From Herbaspirillum sp. CF444 (GTDB taxonomy: Bacteria; Pseudomonadota; Gammaproteobacteria; Burkholderiales; Burkholderiaceae_D): 64,000 nt of DNA. Below are positions 40,476 to 48,903 of the stretch, piece after piece. A model generated the notes under the pieces. It saw only the letters and a list, made by a program, of their open reading frames with translations. It did no database searches and had not been told where the DNA came from. Location: NCBI RefSeq assembly GCF_000282135.1, contig NZ_AKJW01000115.1, positions 1 through 64,000 of the forward strand. The letters run 5' to 3'. How positions within the stretch are numbered: position 1 is the stretch's first letter; every line of letters begins with the position of its first letter. A program made the translations under genes and the position numbers.

Positions 40476-41884
40476 CAAGTGGTCCTCTTGATGGCGAAGC
40501 TGTTGACGTAGGCGTCGGCCTTGGCCGGATCGAATTCCTTGCCCATGATCTTGTACTTGCGATAGGCGCCGTCCGGCACCGGCTGGCCGAGTTCCTTCAT
40601 GTACTTCTTGGCGTCGGTCAGCAGCAGCACGCGCTCGGCGATACCCTTGTAGTCGACGTCGCCCTGGACGTAGCCCCAGCGCTTCATTTGGCTCAGGATC
40701 CACACTGCCATCGAATCCCACGGCACGGGATCGAAATCGGCACGGCCCGGCACATTCTTGACGTTGCCAAGACCATCGGCGAAGCGACCGGTCAGCACCT
40801 GCTCAACCACGGTCTCCGGCTGGTTGAGATAAGCCGCCGGTGAAATCACCTTGGCTACCAACGAACGGTTGGCCGGATCGCGCGCCATCGCGGCGGCCGT
40901 CAGCACGGCGCGGAACAAGGCGGCAAAGGTGTTCGGATTCTGCTTGACGAAATCTTCCGACATGCCGAAGGCGCAGCACGGATGACCGTCCCAGATTTCC
41001 TTCGACAGGATATGGATGAAACCGATCTCGTCGTACACCGCGCGCTGGTTGAACGGATCGGGACCGAGGAAGCCGTCGATGTTGCCGGCGCGCAGATTGG
41101 CCACCATTTCCGGCGGCGGCGTGACGCGGATTTGCACGTCGCGGTCCGGGTCAATGCCGTTCTCGGCGAGGTAGTAGCGCAGCAGGAAGTTGTGCATCGA
41201 ATACTCGAACGGCACAGCCAGCTTGAAACCTTTCCATTGTTTTGGATCGCGCTTGTCCTTGTGCTTGACGTGCAGCGTGATGGCCTGGCCGTTGATGTTC
41301 TGGATCGTGGCGATGCGCATCTGCACCGGATTGCTGCCCACGCCCATCGACATCGCCAGCGGCATCGGCGACAGGAAATGCGAGGCGTCGTGCTCCTTGT
41401 TGATCATCTTGTCGCGGATCAGCGCCCAGCCGGCGGTCTTGTTGAGCGACACGTTGAGGCCCTGTTTCTTGTAGAAGCCGAGCGGATCGGCCATGATCAG
41501 CGGCGCGGCGCAGGTGATGGCGATGAAGCCGATCTTGAGGTCCTTCTTTTCAATCGCGCCGTTCTTTTCCTGCGCCATGGCCTGCAAGGCGCCCAGCGGG
41601 AACATGCCGGCGATCGCCGCACGCGCGGTGTTGACGCCGACTGCGCGCAAGAAGTCCCGACGCTGCGCCGCCTGCGGGAACAACGCGCGCATCACCGATT
41701 CCTCCACCACGTCGTTGCTCAATTGCTCGGCATCCTGAGAACGCGCCTGCGCCTGTGCATCCACCTTGCGCTGTTGCTCGTCGTCATGCGCCGTCTGGCT
41801 GGCGTGCTTGCCGCACGAACAGGTATTTCCCGCGCGCTCGGCGTCGTAGGTGTGGAAGATGGTGCTGTCGATTTCTTTTGGCAT
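40475..41884 (-). CDS. CmpA/NrtA-family ABC transporter substrate-binding protein
   Basis: A 469-residue binding protein. It carries an internal twin-arginine signal (RRDFLRAVGVNTARAAIAGMF, key RRDFLRA) about 75 residues in, after a Cys-containing N-terminal stretch (TCSCGKH). The binding domain has DLKIGFIAITCAAPLIMADPLGFYKKQGL (key KIGFIAITCAAP) as in nitrate/bicarbonate receptors NrtA/CmpA. The start has a GGGGGAA site. It is the first gene of the operon; the regulator gene upstream is 177 bases away. Confidence 0.92.
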   Translation of the reverse strand: MPKEIDSTIFHTYDAERAGNTCSCGKHASQTAHDDEQQRKVDAQAQARSQDAEQLSNDVVEESVMRALFPQAAQRRDFLRAVGVNTARAAIAGMFPLGALQAMAQEKNGAIEKKDLKIGFIAITCAAPLIMADPLGFYKKQGLNVSLNKTAGWALIRDKMINKEHDASHFLSPMPLAMSMGVGSNPVQMRIATIQNINGQAITLHVKHKDKRDPKQWKGFKLAVPFEYSMHNFLLRYYLAENGIDPDRDVQIRVTPPPEMVANLRAGNIDGFLGPDPFNQRAVYDEIGFIHILSKEIWDGHPCCAFGMSEDFVKQNPNTFAALFRAVLTAAAMARDPANRSLVAKVISPAAYLNQPETVVEQVLTGRFADGLGNVKNVPGRADFDPVPWDSMAVWILSQMKRWGYVQGDVDYKGIAERVLLLTDAKKYMKELGQPVPDGAYRKYKIMGKEFDPAKADAYVNSFAIKRTT

Positions 41885-41994
41885 GGATTCCCCCGGCGTG
41901 ATTAGTTGAAGTAACTCGAAGTAACGACTGCTTGTGTTACCTCGTCACGTGCAAGGGGCTTGCCAGAGTGCTTTTCGATGTCATCGCCAGACGA

Positions 41995-42022
41995 CGTCTT
42001 GTAGTAGAACGACTACAAGACG
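41995..42022. promoter_or_regulatory. Perfect 11-base inverted repeat upstream of the nitrate/cyanate transporter
   Basis: CGTCTTGTAGT and ACTACAAGACG flank a six-base spacer, with partial matches extending outward. It lies in the gap between the NarL-type regulator gene and the transporter gene, 111-138 bases before the transporter start. There is no T-run, so it is more likely an operator or a leader hairpin than a terminator. Confidence 0.5.
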
Positions 42023-42061
42023 CTGTCAGAGCGATAACAAGTCAAATCGCGAATGCGACGA

Positions 42062-42706
42062 CTAGGCCGGCAGAAGCTGATGCCGCACGGCGTACATGGC
42101 GATGCCGACGTCGTTGCTGGCGCCGGTCTTTTCCAGGATGCGACTGCGGTAGGTGCTGACGGTGTTGGGACTCAGCGTGAGTTGATCGGCGATTTCCTTG
42201 ACGCTGCGCCCGGCGGCGATCAGCTGGAACACCTGGTATTCGCGATGCGACAGCGTCTCGTGCGCGGCGCGCTGGGTGCTGGCCGAGTGCGCGCTGAGTT
42301 CTGCCGCCAGCGTCTCCGCCATGTGCGGGCTGACGTACACGCCGCCGTCGGCCGCCTTGCGGATCGCCGCCACCAGCTGCTCGGTGTCGGCGCTCTTGTT
42401 CAGATATCCTGCGGCGCCGAGGCGATAGCAGCGCGCCGCATATTGTTTCTCCGGATAGGTCGACAGCATCAGCACCGGCAGGCGCGGCATCTCCTGCTTG
42501 AGCTGGCGCAATACGTCCAGGCCATCCTGATGCGGAATGGCGATGTCCAGCAAGACCAGGTCGATCGCCTCCACGCGCGCCTTGCGCAGCACTTCCGGAC
42601 CGTCGGCGCACTCCGCCGCCACCTCGATGTCGGGTGTGTCGGCCAGGATCTGCTTGAGACCTTCGCGCACGATGCGGTGGTCGTCGCATAGCAGGATACG
42701 GATCAT
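42062..42706 (-). CDS. NarL/LuxR-family response regulator
   Basis: A 214-residue two-component regulator. The receiver domain has the acidic pair in LLCDDHRIVREGL and the phospho-acceptor Asp54 (LVLLDIAIPHQDG). The C-terminal LuxR-type HTH starts LSHREYQVFQLIAAGRSVKEIAD (key GRSVKEIAD). A good AAGGAAC site precedes the ATG. It is 39 bases after the histidine-kinase gene, so the two form a pair, and it lies directly upstream of the transporter-cyanase operon. Confidence 0.95.
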   Translation of the reverse strand: MIRILLCDDHRIVREGLKQILADTPDIEVAAECADGPEVLRKARVEAIDLVLLDIAIPHQDGLDVLRQLKQEMPRLPVLMLSTYPEKQYAARCYRLGAAGYLNKSADTEQLVAAIRKAADGGVYVSPHMAETLAAELSAHSASTQRAAHETLSHREYQVFQLIAAGRSVKEIADQLTLSPNTVSTYRSRILEKTGASNDVGIAMYAVRHQLLPA

Positions 42707-42745
42707 TGGGTTCCTTGTTGCTTCAGTTATAGATAGAGGGCTGCC

Positions 42746-43978
42746 TCACGCATGGCTGTCATTCCTCAGCGGCAAGACCAGACGCACGCGCGTGCCGCGA
42801 TTGGCGACCGCGTTGCCGCTTTCCGGTGCAATCACTGCGCCCGCTGCACCATCAACGGCGTTTTCGATGCTCAATGCGCCAGCAAAGTGCAGCGCGCGCT
42901 CGCGCATGCCCATCACGCCGTAAGACTTGGGATTCGCCAGCGCCGCCGCCGGCACGCCGATGCCGTTGTCTTCCACCTCCATCAGCAGCTCGTCCGGAGT
43001 CAGGCGCACCGCTATCTTCGCCTGTGTCGCTTGCGAATGCTGTGCCACGTTGCTCAGCATTTCCTGGAAGATGCGGAACGCCGCCGTCGCCAGCGTTCCT
43101 TGCGGCGCAAACGCCTGCGGCGAAATGTCGAATTCGACTTCGCACGGCAGCTCGGTCGCTTCCGAGAATTCCTGCACCTGCCACTCCAGCGCCGCAATCA
43201 ACCCCTGGTGATCCAGAATGCTCGGCCGCAAGTCGGTGATGATGCGCCCGACGTTGTCCACCGCCGTCTCGATCAGCCGGTTCATGCTGGCGCACTTGCG
43301 CGCTACCGGCTCGCGGTCGGCGACGCGGCTGGCCATCCAGTTCACGTCCAGCTTCAGCGCCACCAGCAGGCTGCCGAGTTCGTCGTGAATCTCGCGCGCA
43401 ATGCGCGTGCGCTCATCCTCCCGCACAGAATGAGCATGTGCCGACAACTCGCGCACCTGCATCAGCGCCGCCGACAGCTCGCGCGTACGCTCCGCCACGC
43501 GCTGCTCCAGCTCCGCCTTGGCGCGCTGCAACTGCTCCTCGGCCAGACGACGTTTGGAAATGTCGCTGAACGTAATCACCGCTCCGCGCACCTCGCCGCC
43601 GTCGATGATCTGGTAGGAAGAATATTCGGTCGCAAAGCAAGTCCCGTCGGCGCGCCAGAACACCTCCTGATCGACCCGGCACGATTCGCCCTTGCGGAAG
43701 GCTTTCAGGATCGGACATTCTTCTTCCGGATAGTGCGCGCCGTGTTCATGGCTGTGATGCACCAGCTCATGCATGTTCTTGCCCAGCACCAGTTCGACCG
43801 GATAACCCAGCATCTCCGCCCCGGCGCGGTTGATGAAGGTGCAGCGGCCTTCAAGGTCGATGCCGTAGATGCCTTCGCCGGTGGAGTCCAGCAGCAGGGT
43901 CAGTTTGTCGCGCAACAACATCGAATCGCTCGCGGGAGCAATCAGATCGATCTGCGGAATTGCTTGCAAGGTCTGCAT
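42746..43978 (-). CDS. PAS-domain sensor histidine kinase (HisKA_3 type)
   Basis: A 410-residue NarX/NreB-like kinase without visible membrane segments, so cytoplasmic. A PAS domain (about residues 25-140) is followed by a coiled coil, the dimerisation box REIHDELGS with the phospho-accepting His, and an HATPase_c domain (EVEDNGIGVP, GVMGMRERA). The PAS domain may sense redox or a small ligand. An earlier ATG at 44020 is possible. It has no iron-sulfur Cys set of the NreB type that I can recognise. Confidence 0.93.
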   Translation of the reverse strand: MQTLQAIPQIDLIAPASDSMLLRDKLTLLLDSTGEGIYGIDLEGRCTFINRAGAEMLGYPVELVLGKNMHELVHHSHEHGAHYPEEECPILKAFRKGESCRVDQEVFWRADGTCFATEYSSYQIIDGGEVRGAVITFSDISKRRLAEEQLQRAKAELEQRVAERTRELSAALMQVRELSAHAHSVREDERTRIAREIHDELGSLLVALKLDVNWMASRVADREPVARKCASMNRLIETAVDNVGRIITDLRPSILDHQGLIAALEWQVQEFSEATELPCEVEFDISPQAFAPQGTLATAAFRIFQEMLSNVAQHSQATQAKIAVRLTPDELLMEVEDNGIGVPAAALANPKSYGVMGMRERALHFAGALSIENAVDGAAGAVIAPESGNAVANRGTRVRLVLPLRNDSHA

Positions 43979-44237
43979 TGTTTTTGCCGTTTTGCCTAAT
44001 TGATGAAGGGCAAGCAGCAAAGCGCATGCCAGTACGCAGTGATGCCATTGCCGCCGGTCACGTCATTTTCAGACTTTTCTTATAGAGATGAGCTTTGCAT
44101 TTCTCTAAGATCCGTCCCATTCGACGACATCCATCGCCGTGTCCCGAAATAAGCCGACACCCCAACCGGCCTTGCAGCAGCAAACGATTACCGCCATTTC
44201 ATGAACAATTTTCCACATATTGCAACGCCAGGATCTC

Positions 44238-44738
44238 ATGCAAACAAGCTCCCCATTGAAGTACATCGTCGTCGCCATACTGAGTGTCGTCGCCCTGCAC
44301 GCCTCCGCGCAAGCACCCGACACGCCGGCCCTGCAAGTTGCAAAGCAATTTTGCGCGTGGCACAACAAGAACCAGCTGGATAGGAGATATCGAAGTCTTG
44401 TCACGCCCTCACTGCAAGACAAAATTCGGAAAGTCGAATTGCTTGAGGAAAAGTTTCATAAAAAACATCCGAACGAAAAAGGTCCCCTGGGAGACGGCAT
44501 TCCCTTCAGAGGTCTTCCGGATTGGGGCATCTGCCGGGTCGGCAATATCAGGAAAACCGCAAATACCGCGACGATTCACGTCCTCTACAAGTATTCCAGA
44601 ACTGAACTTTCCAGCGACCACCTTCTGCTGAAGAAAGAACTTGGGCAATGGAAAATCGACGACGTTCTCTATGGAGGAGAGATGAACAGGAGTCTCTCCC
44701 GGGAACTGCAAATCGTCACCACCCAGAAATGGGAATGA
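44238..44738 (+). CDS. Hypothetical secreted protein
   Basis: Not recognised with certainty. A 166-residue protein with a signal peptide (SPLKYIVVAILSVVALHASA) and a mature part rich in charged residues, with FCAWHNKNQLDRR near the start and QWKIDDVLYGGEM near the end. The latter resembles small periplasmic DUF3828-type proteins, but this is a weak impression. The start has a CAGGA ribosome site. GC content is lower than in its neighbours. It is divergent from the histidine-kinase gene. Confidence 0.65.
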   Translation: MQTSSPLKYIVVAILSVVALHASAQAPDTPALQVAKQFCAWHNKNQLDRRYRSLVTPSLQDKIRKVELLEEKFHKKHPNEKGPLGDGIPFRGLPDWGICRVGNIRKTANTATIHVLYKYSRTELSSDHLLLKKELGQWKIDDVLYGGEMNRSLSRELQIVTTQKWE

Positions 44739-44794
44739 AGCACGCCTGTGCCGCCGTTATCGGGAATCAGGAACGAACCATATTCCGCAACGAA

Positions 44795-44820
44795 TAAAAA
44801 AGCCGGCACCCAGCCGGCAC
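44795..44820 (-). terminator. Possible terminator downstream of the SDR gene
   Basis: GTGCCGGC and GCCGGC pair on the minus strand followed by TTTTTTATTCG. It lies about 210 bases after the SDR stop, beyond a REP-like pair, so it would act only on a readthrough transcript. Confidence 0.45.
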
Positions 44821-44852
44821 TACCGTTCAGTTAAGCCTAATACCATCTTTCA

Positions 44853-44935
44853 TCGTCGTCCCAGCGAACGCTGGGACCCAGTGTCGTGACAACCGCCGAT
44901 ACGACGCTGGATCCTGACTTGCGTCAGGACGACGG
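44853..44935. repeat. REP-like palindrome pair
   Basis: Palindrome A (GTCCCAGC-GAAC-GCTGGGAC, 44858-44877) and an inverted B (ATCCTGACTTGCGTCAGGAC, 44911-44930), the same couple as at 33,545. The SDR gene stop is about 90 bases away. Confidence 0.85.
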
Positions 44936-45027
44936 CGATATAAGTTTTGGCCAAAGAAAAAAGGTTCAAGCTTGACTGAATGGCATTAGGCATTCTGCCG
45001 GCTTTATCGCATCAACATGTCCAGACA

Positions 45028-45786
45028 TCAAGGCATGTACTGCCCGCCATTCACCTCAATAATCTGCCCCGTCACATACCCCGACAACTGATCCGAAGCC
45101 AGGTACAGGAAAGCGCCGCTGCACTCGTCCGGATCGCCGATGCGGCCCATCGGGATCGTCTTGCGGAAGGCTTCCAGCTGATCCGGCGTGGTGAAACGTT
45201 CCTGGAACGGCGTCATGATCACGCCGGGCGAGACGGCGTTGACGCGGATCTTGTCGGCCAGCAGTTCCTTGGCCATGCCGCGCGTGATGGTACTGACGAA
45301 ACCTTTCGACGCTGCATAGACCAGCGCACCTGGGCCGCCGCCGTGGCGGGCGGCGACCGAGGTCACGTTGATGATGTTGCCGCCGCCCTGCTTGCGCATG
45401 ACCGGAATCACCGCGCGCGTGAAAGCCACGACCGAACGCGCGTTGATCTGCACCACTTCGTCGAACAATTCGTCCGTGATTTTTTCCAGCGCTTCGCGCT
45501 TGACCAGGCTGCCGGCGTTGTTGATCAGCACGTCGATGCGACCGAGCTGTTCGACGGCGCTGGCGACGGCCTTGCTGTCGCGCACGTTGGCGCCGATGGT
45601 GATGGCCTTGGTTTCACCCTTGCCGCCCTTGCGGATGTCCGCCGCGACGGCTTCGGCTTCTGCCGCCGAGCTGTTGTAGTGGACGACGACGTGTGCGCCC
45701 TGGGCGCCGAAAGCGCGTGCCGCCGCGGCGCCGATACCGGTGCTGGCGCCGCTGATGAAGACGACTTTACCTGCGAGATCTTGCAT
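45028..45786 (-). CDS. SDR-family oxidoreductase
   Basis: A 252-residue classical short-chain dehydrogenase. The nucleotide loop GASTGIGAAAA, the NNAG motif (INNAGSL), catalytic Ser (VTSVAARHGGGPG) and YxxxK (YAASKGF) are all present. It resembles glucose/gluconate 5-dehydrogenase or 3-oxoacyl-ACP reductase types; the substrate is not predictable. An AGGAGA site supports the start. It lies 189 bases downstream of a GntR-type gene and is likely controlled by it. Confidence 0.92.
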   Translation of the reverse strand: MQDLAGKVVFISGASTGIGAAAARAFGAQGAHVVVHYNSSAAEAEAVAADIRKGGKGETKAITIGANVRDSKAVASAVEQLGRIDVLINNAGSLVKREALEKITDELFDEVVQINARSVVAFTRAVIPVMRKQGGGNIINVTSVAARHGGGPGALVYAASKGFVSTITRGMAKELLADKIRVNAVSPGVIMTPFQERFTTPDQLEAFRKTIPMGRIGDPDECSGAFLYLASDQLSGYVTGQIIEVNGGQYMP

Positions 45787-45975
45787 TGCTGTTCTCCTGA
45801 AAATGATCGAAGGGTGTGCTCCCAAGCTTGAATCCAAGGTGAGTCACGTTCCGGCTCGTTTCAATGTTTTATGTTTTTGAGGGCCGGACTATTTTTCTTC
45901 TGAGCAAACCGGTTCCAATTGTGGCGCAATTTCAAGATGTCTGTACCGACGTGCAGAAAACGCCGGCAACCATGT

Positions 45976-46695
45976 TCAGTCGTGCACCGACTCATCCTTG
46001 TTTTGCGCCGCGCCGCGGTAGGCGTCGCGCACGCGGACCAGGTGCGCGCGCATGGCTTCGGAAGCGCGTTGCGGGTCGCGTGCTTTCAATGCAACGAGGA
46101 TGTCGCGGTGGTCTTGCAGGCTGCGCTCCAGCGTGGCCGGGATGCGCGAGGTGATGGTGCGGCTTTTCTTGCCGAGCATGTAAAGGCTGCCGGCGATGCT
46201 TTGCAGGAAAGGATTGTCGCAGGCTTCGATGATGGCTTCGTGGAATTCGACGTCGGCGGCGGCGAAGGCGGCCGGGTCGCTCAACAGACGCGCTTCGTCG
46301 TCGACATTGCGCGTCAGGCGCTCGAGCTCTTCTTCGGCCATGTGGGTAGCGGCCAGCGCGGCCACGCCGGTTTCGATGATCAGGCGCGCATCGAACAAGG
46401 CTTCCAATGTGCCGGCATTGAGGTCGATGATCATTTCCAGCGGCTCGAGCAGCTCGCGCGTTTCCAGCTTGCCGACGAAAGTGCCTTCGCCCTGGCGGAT
46501 GCGCAGCAAACCCAGCAGCGCCAGGCCGCGGATCGCCTCGCGTACGGCAGGACGCCCGACGCCCAGCATGGCGGCCAGTTCGCGCTCGGGCGGCAATTGC
46601 TGGCCGGGCTTGAGCAAGCCGCTGCGGATCATGGTGAGCAGGCGCTGCGCGACCTGTTCGGAAATGGATTTTTGTACGATGGGATCGAAGGACAT
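45976..46695 (-). CDS. FadR-subfamily GntR transcriptional regulator
   Basis: A 239-residue regulator. The N-terminal winged helix is LLTMIRSGLLKPGQQLPPERELAAMLGVGRPAVREAIRGLALLGLL (key PPERELAAMLGVGR). The C-terminal all-helical FCD domain (ARLIIETGVAALAA; AADVEFHEAI with metal-ligand His) binds a small carboxylate. The open frame runs 49 codons further upstream; the start at MSFDPIVQK is the family-like one. Two TGGTNNNACCW sites sit in the promoter gap, so autoregulation is likely. Confidence 0.93.
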   Translation of the reverse strand: MSFDPIVQKSISEQVAQRLLTMIRSGLLKPGQQLPPERELAAMLGVGRPAVREAIRGLALLGLLRIRQGEGTFVGKLETRELLEPLEMIIDLNAGTLEALFDARLIIETGVAALAATHMAEEELERLTRNVDDEARLLSDPAAFAAADVEFHEAIIEACDNPFLQSIAGSLYMLGKKSRTITSRIPATLERSLQDHRDILVALKARDPQRASEAMRAHLVRVRDAYRGAAQNKDESVHD

Positions 46696-46766
46696 GGGGT
46701 CTGCCTGAGTACCTGGATTTACCTGGATTTGCTTGTTATGTCTCTGGCCGCCCGATTGCAAGCGAC

Positions 46767-46777
46767 TGGTAAGACCA
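46767..46777. promoter_or_regulatory. Candidate GntR (FadR-type) operator
   Basis: TGGTAAGACCA is a perfect TGGT-N3-ACCA palindrome, the pattern bound by FCD-domain GntR proteins (consensus TNGTNNNACNA). It is 72 bases upstream of the GntR start. A second near match, TGGTCAAACCT, is at 46836-46846. Confidence 0.55.
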
Positions 46778-46835
46778 TTGGGTATGCAGAGAATAGGTGC
46801 GGCCCCGGGGCCTGTCAAGCGAGGACTTTCCGCAA

Positions 46836-46846
46836 TGGTCAAACCT
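46836..46846. promoter_or_regulatory. Second candidate GntR operator
   Basis: TGGTCAAACCT differs at one position from the TGGT-N3-ACCA palindrome and is 69 bases (about 6.5 helical turns) from the first site, so cooperative or looped binding is possible. Confidence 0.4.
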
Positions 46847-47007
46847 TTTTCATCTGGTTTGCCGGACTGCGAACGGTATTTGCCTCTGAGGAAACCGCAC
46901 CCTCTATACTTACGAACTCGTCAGGATCTTCTTGCCCGTCCTACCGGCTCTTAAGATCCTTTTATGTTCACGCGTTCATCGCCCTACTCTTTTTTCTCCG
47001 CTCGCTG

Positions 47008-48681
47008 ATGGAAATCGTCTTCACCGTTTTAATCCTGCTGCTGGCCGTTGCCGTCTCCGGCGTGGCCGCGCGCCTGGTGCCGTTCAAGTTGCCGCTGCCG
47101 CTGTTCCAGATCGGCCTGGGCGCCGTGCTGGCGCTGCCGTTGTTCGGCTTGCGCATCAGCTTCGATCCGGAATTGTTCCTGCTGCTGTTCATCCCGCCGC
47201 TGCTGTTCACGGACGGCTGGCGCATGCCCAAGCGCGAATTTTTCCGACTGGCGCAACCCATCCTGGCGCTGGCGCTCGGCCTGGTGCTGTTCACGGTGGT
47301 CGGCGTGGGTTATTTCATCCACTGGATGATTCCGGTGATTTCGCTGCCGTCCGCGTTTGCGCTCGCTGCGGTGCTGTCGCCGACCGATGCGGTGGCGGTG
47401 GCCTCCATCATCGGCAAGGGCCGCCTGCCGCCGACCATGCAACACGTGCTCGAAGGCGAAGCGCTGATGAACGATGCGTCCGGCCTGGTCGCCTTCAAGT
47501 TCGCCATCATCGCGGTGCTGTCGGGCACCTTCTCGCCGCTGGACGCCGGCATCAGCTTCACGCTGATTTCCATCGGCGGCCTTGCGGTCGGCCTGATCGT
47601 GGCCTGGGGCTTCGGCCTGGTCCGGCGCAAGATCATCGAATGGAGCGGCGACGAACCCGGCATCCAGGTCGTGCTGTTGTTGCTGATTCCGTTCTCGGCT
47701 TATATCTTCGCCGAACATTTCGGCTTGTCCGGCATCCTGTCGGCGGTCGCCGCCGGCATGCTGATGCCGTATATAGAAACCGCCGGCGCCGAATCGGCCG
47801 CCACGCGCATGCAAAGCCAGAGCATCCTGACCATGCTGGAATTCGTCTTCAACGGCATGTCCTTCATCCTGCTCGGCTTGCAGTTGCCGGGCATCGTCAG
47901 CCTGGCGCACCTCGACGCCAAAGTGGCCGGCAACGTGCCGGTGTGGCATCTGTTCGCGTATATCGTGGCGATCACGGCGTCACTGATCGCGCTGCGCTTC
48001 ATCTGGGTGTGGTTCAACCTGCGTCTGCGCCGGTTCTCCGCCGCCGTGCGCGGCCAGCGCGCCAGGCAACGCTACTTCGACGTACGCCTGATCAGCATCA
48101 CCTCGCTGGCCGGCGTGCGCGGCGCGATCACGCTCGCGGGCGTGATGTCGATTCCGCTGATGATGCCCGACGGCCGTGCCTTCCCGGCGCGCGACCTGCT
48201 GATCTTCCTGGCCACGGGCGTGATCGTGTGTTCGCTGCTGGCCGGCAGCTTTTTGCTGCCGTGGCTGTTGAAAGGCCTCAAGCTCGACGCCGACCACGAG
48301 CGTCGCCGCAAGGAAGAGACCATGGCGCGCCTGCGCGTCTCGGAAGCGGCGGTGCGCAGCATCGAAGAAGCGCAGGAGCGCATGGGCGCCGACATGGATC
48401 AGGACGATCTGGCGCTGCTGACCGAAGTCAGCGGCAGCCTGCTGGCGACCTACCGCATGCGCATGGACGCCGAAAGCGGCACCGAAGAAACCCATCGCGT
48501 CGCCAATCGCTTCAAACACTTCGAGCGCGAACTGCGGCTGGAAGCGATCCGCGCCGAGCGCCGCGAAGTGCATCGCCTGCGCGCCGAGCAGCAGATCAAC
48601 GACGAGACCTTCATCGCGCTGATCAATCAGATCGACCTCGCGGAAACCTGGTTGATGGGGTCGCTGAGCGCATCGCACTAA
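47008..48681 (+). CDS. CPA1-family Na+/H+ antiporter
   Basis: A 557-residue NhaP/NHE-type antiporter. About 12 membrane helices span the first ~430 residues, with the ion-site motifs LSPTDAVAVAS and LMNDASGLVAFK and an Arg-rich VRGAITLAGV segment. The C-terminal ~130 residues form a charged, coiled-coil cytoplasmic tail. The start MEIVFTVLILLL is the first residue of helix 1; the frame is open for 363 codons upstream but overlaps the GntR gene. Confidence 0.92.
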   Translation: MEIVFTVLILLLAVAVSGVAARLVPFKLPLPLFQIGLGAVLALPLFGLRISFDPELFLLLFIPPLLFTDGWRMPKREFFRLAQPILALALGLVLFTVVGVGYFIHWMIPVISLPSAFALAAVLSPTDAVAVASIIGKGRLPPTMQHVLEGEALMNDASGLVAFKFAIIAVLSGTFSPLDAGISFTLISIGGLAVGLIVAWGFGLVRRKIIEWSGDEPGIQVVLLLLIPFSAYIFAEHFGLSGILSAVAAGMLMPYIETAGAESAATRMQSQSILTMLEFVFNGMSFILLGLQLPGIVSLAHLDAKVAGNVPVWHLFAYIVAITASLIALRFIWVWFNLRLRRFSAAVRGQRARQRYFDVRLISITSLAGVRGAITLAGVMSIPLMMPDGRAFPARDLLIFLATGVIVCSLLAGSFLLPWLLKGLKLDADHERRRKEETMARLRVSEAAVRSIEEAQERMGADMDQDDLALLTEVSGSLLATYRMRMDAESGTEETHRVANRFKHFERELRLEAIRAERREVHRLRAEQQINDETFIALINQIDLAETWLMGSLSASH

Positions 48682-48700
48682 GCCTGTTCCGATACATCTC

Positions 48701-48808
48701 CGTCGTCCTGACGAAAGTCAGGACCCAGCGGCGTAAACCGAAGTGCGATTTGACTCCGGTGTGATAACGACTAACGACACTGGGTCCCGGCATTCGCCGG
48801 GACGACGG
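48701..48808. repeat. REP-like palindrome pair (reverse order)
   Basis: Palindrome GTCCTGAC-GAAA-GTCAGGAC (48705-48724) is followed by GTCCCGGC-ATTC-GCCGGGAC (48784-48803), flanked by CGTCGTCC and GGACGACGG. Order is B then A, the reverse of the pairs at 33,545 and 44,853. Confidence 0.82.
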
Positions 48809-48850
48809 AGGATTGGAACAAGCGACTGAAGATGATTGAAACCGCAAAAC

Positions 48851-48893
48851 AAAACGGCGTCATGCACATCGCATGACGCCGTTTTTTGTTTTG
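48851..48893. terminator. Bidirectional terminator between the antiporter and phosphoesterase genes
   Basis: AACGGCGTCATGC and GCATGACGCCGTT pair perfectly around a four-base loop, with TTTTTTGTTTT on the plus strand and TTTTGTTTTGC on the minus strand. It serves both convergent genes. Confidence 0.92.
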
Positions 48894-48903
48894 CAGGAAA
48901 GAC

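Larger units (their letters stand above)
46696..47007. other. Divergent promoter region between the GntR gene and the antiporter gene
   Basis: A 312-base gap with no convincing gene. It contains two GntR-type operator candidates (46767-46777, 46836-46846). No T-run hairpin or other structure stands out. Longer readings of both flanking genes run into it but lack family residues. Confidence 0.6.

Noticed and set aside
41995..42022. ANTAR-type antitermination hairpin
   Set aside because: The six-base loop does not have the A-at-1 and G-at-4 pattern on the minus strand, and no second hairpin or terminator follows.
45919..47007. Long N-terminal extension of the Na+/H+ antiporter
   Set aside because: The frame is open for 363 codons upstream but overlaps the GntR gene on the other strand and is rich in Arg/Gln/His, as expected for an antisense shadow.
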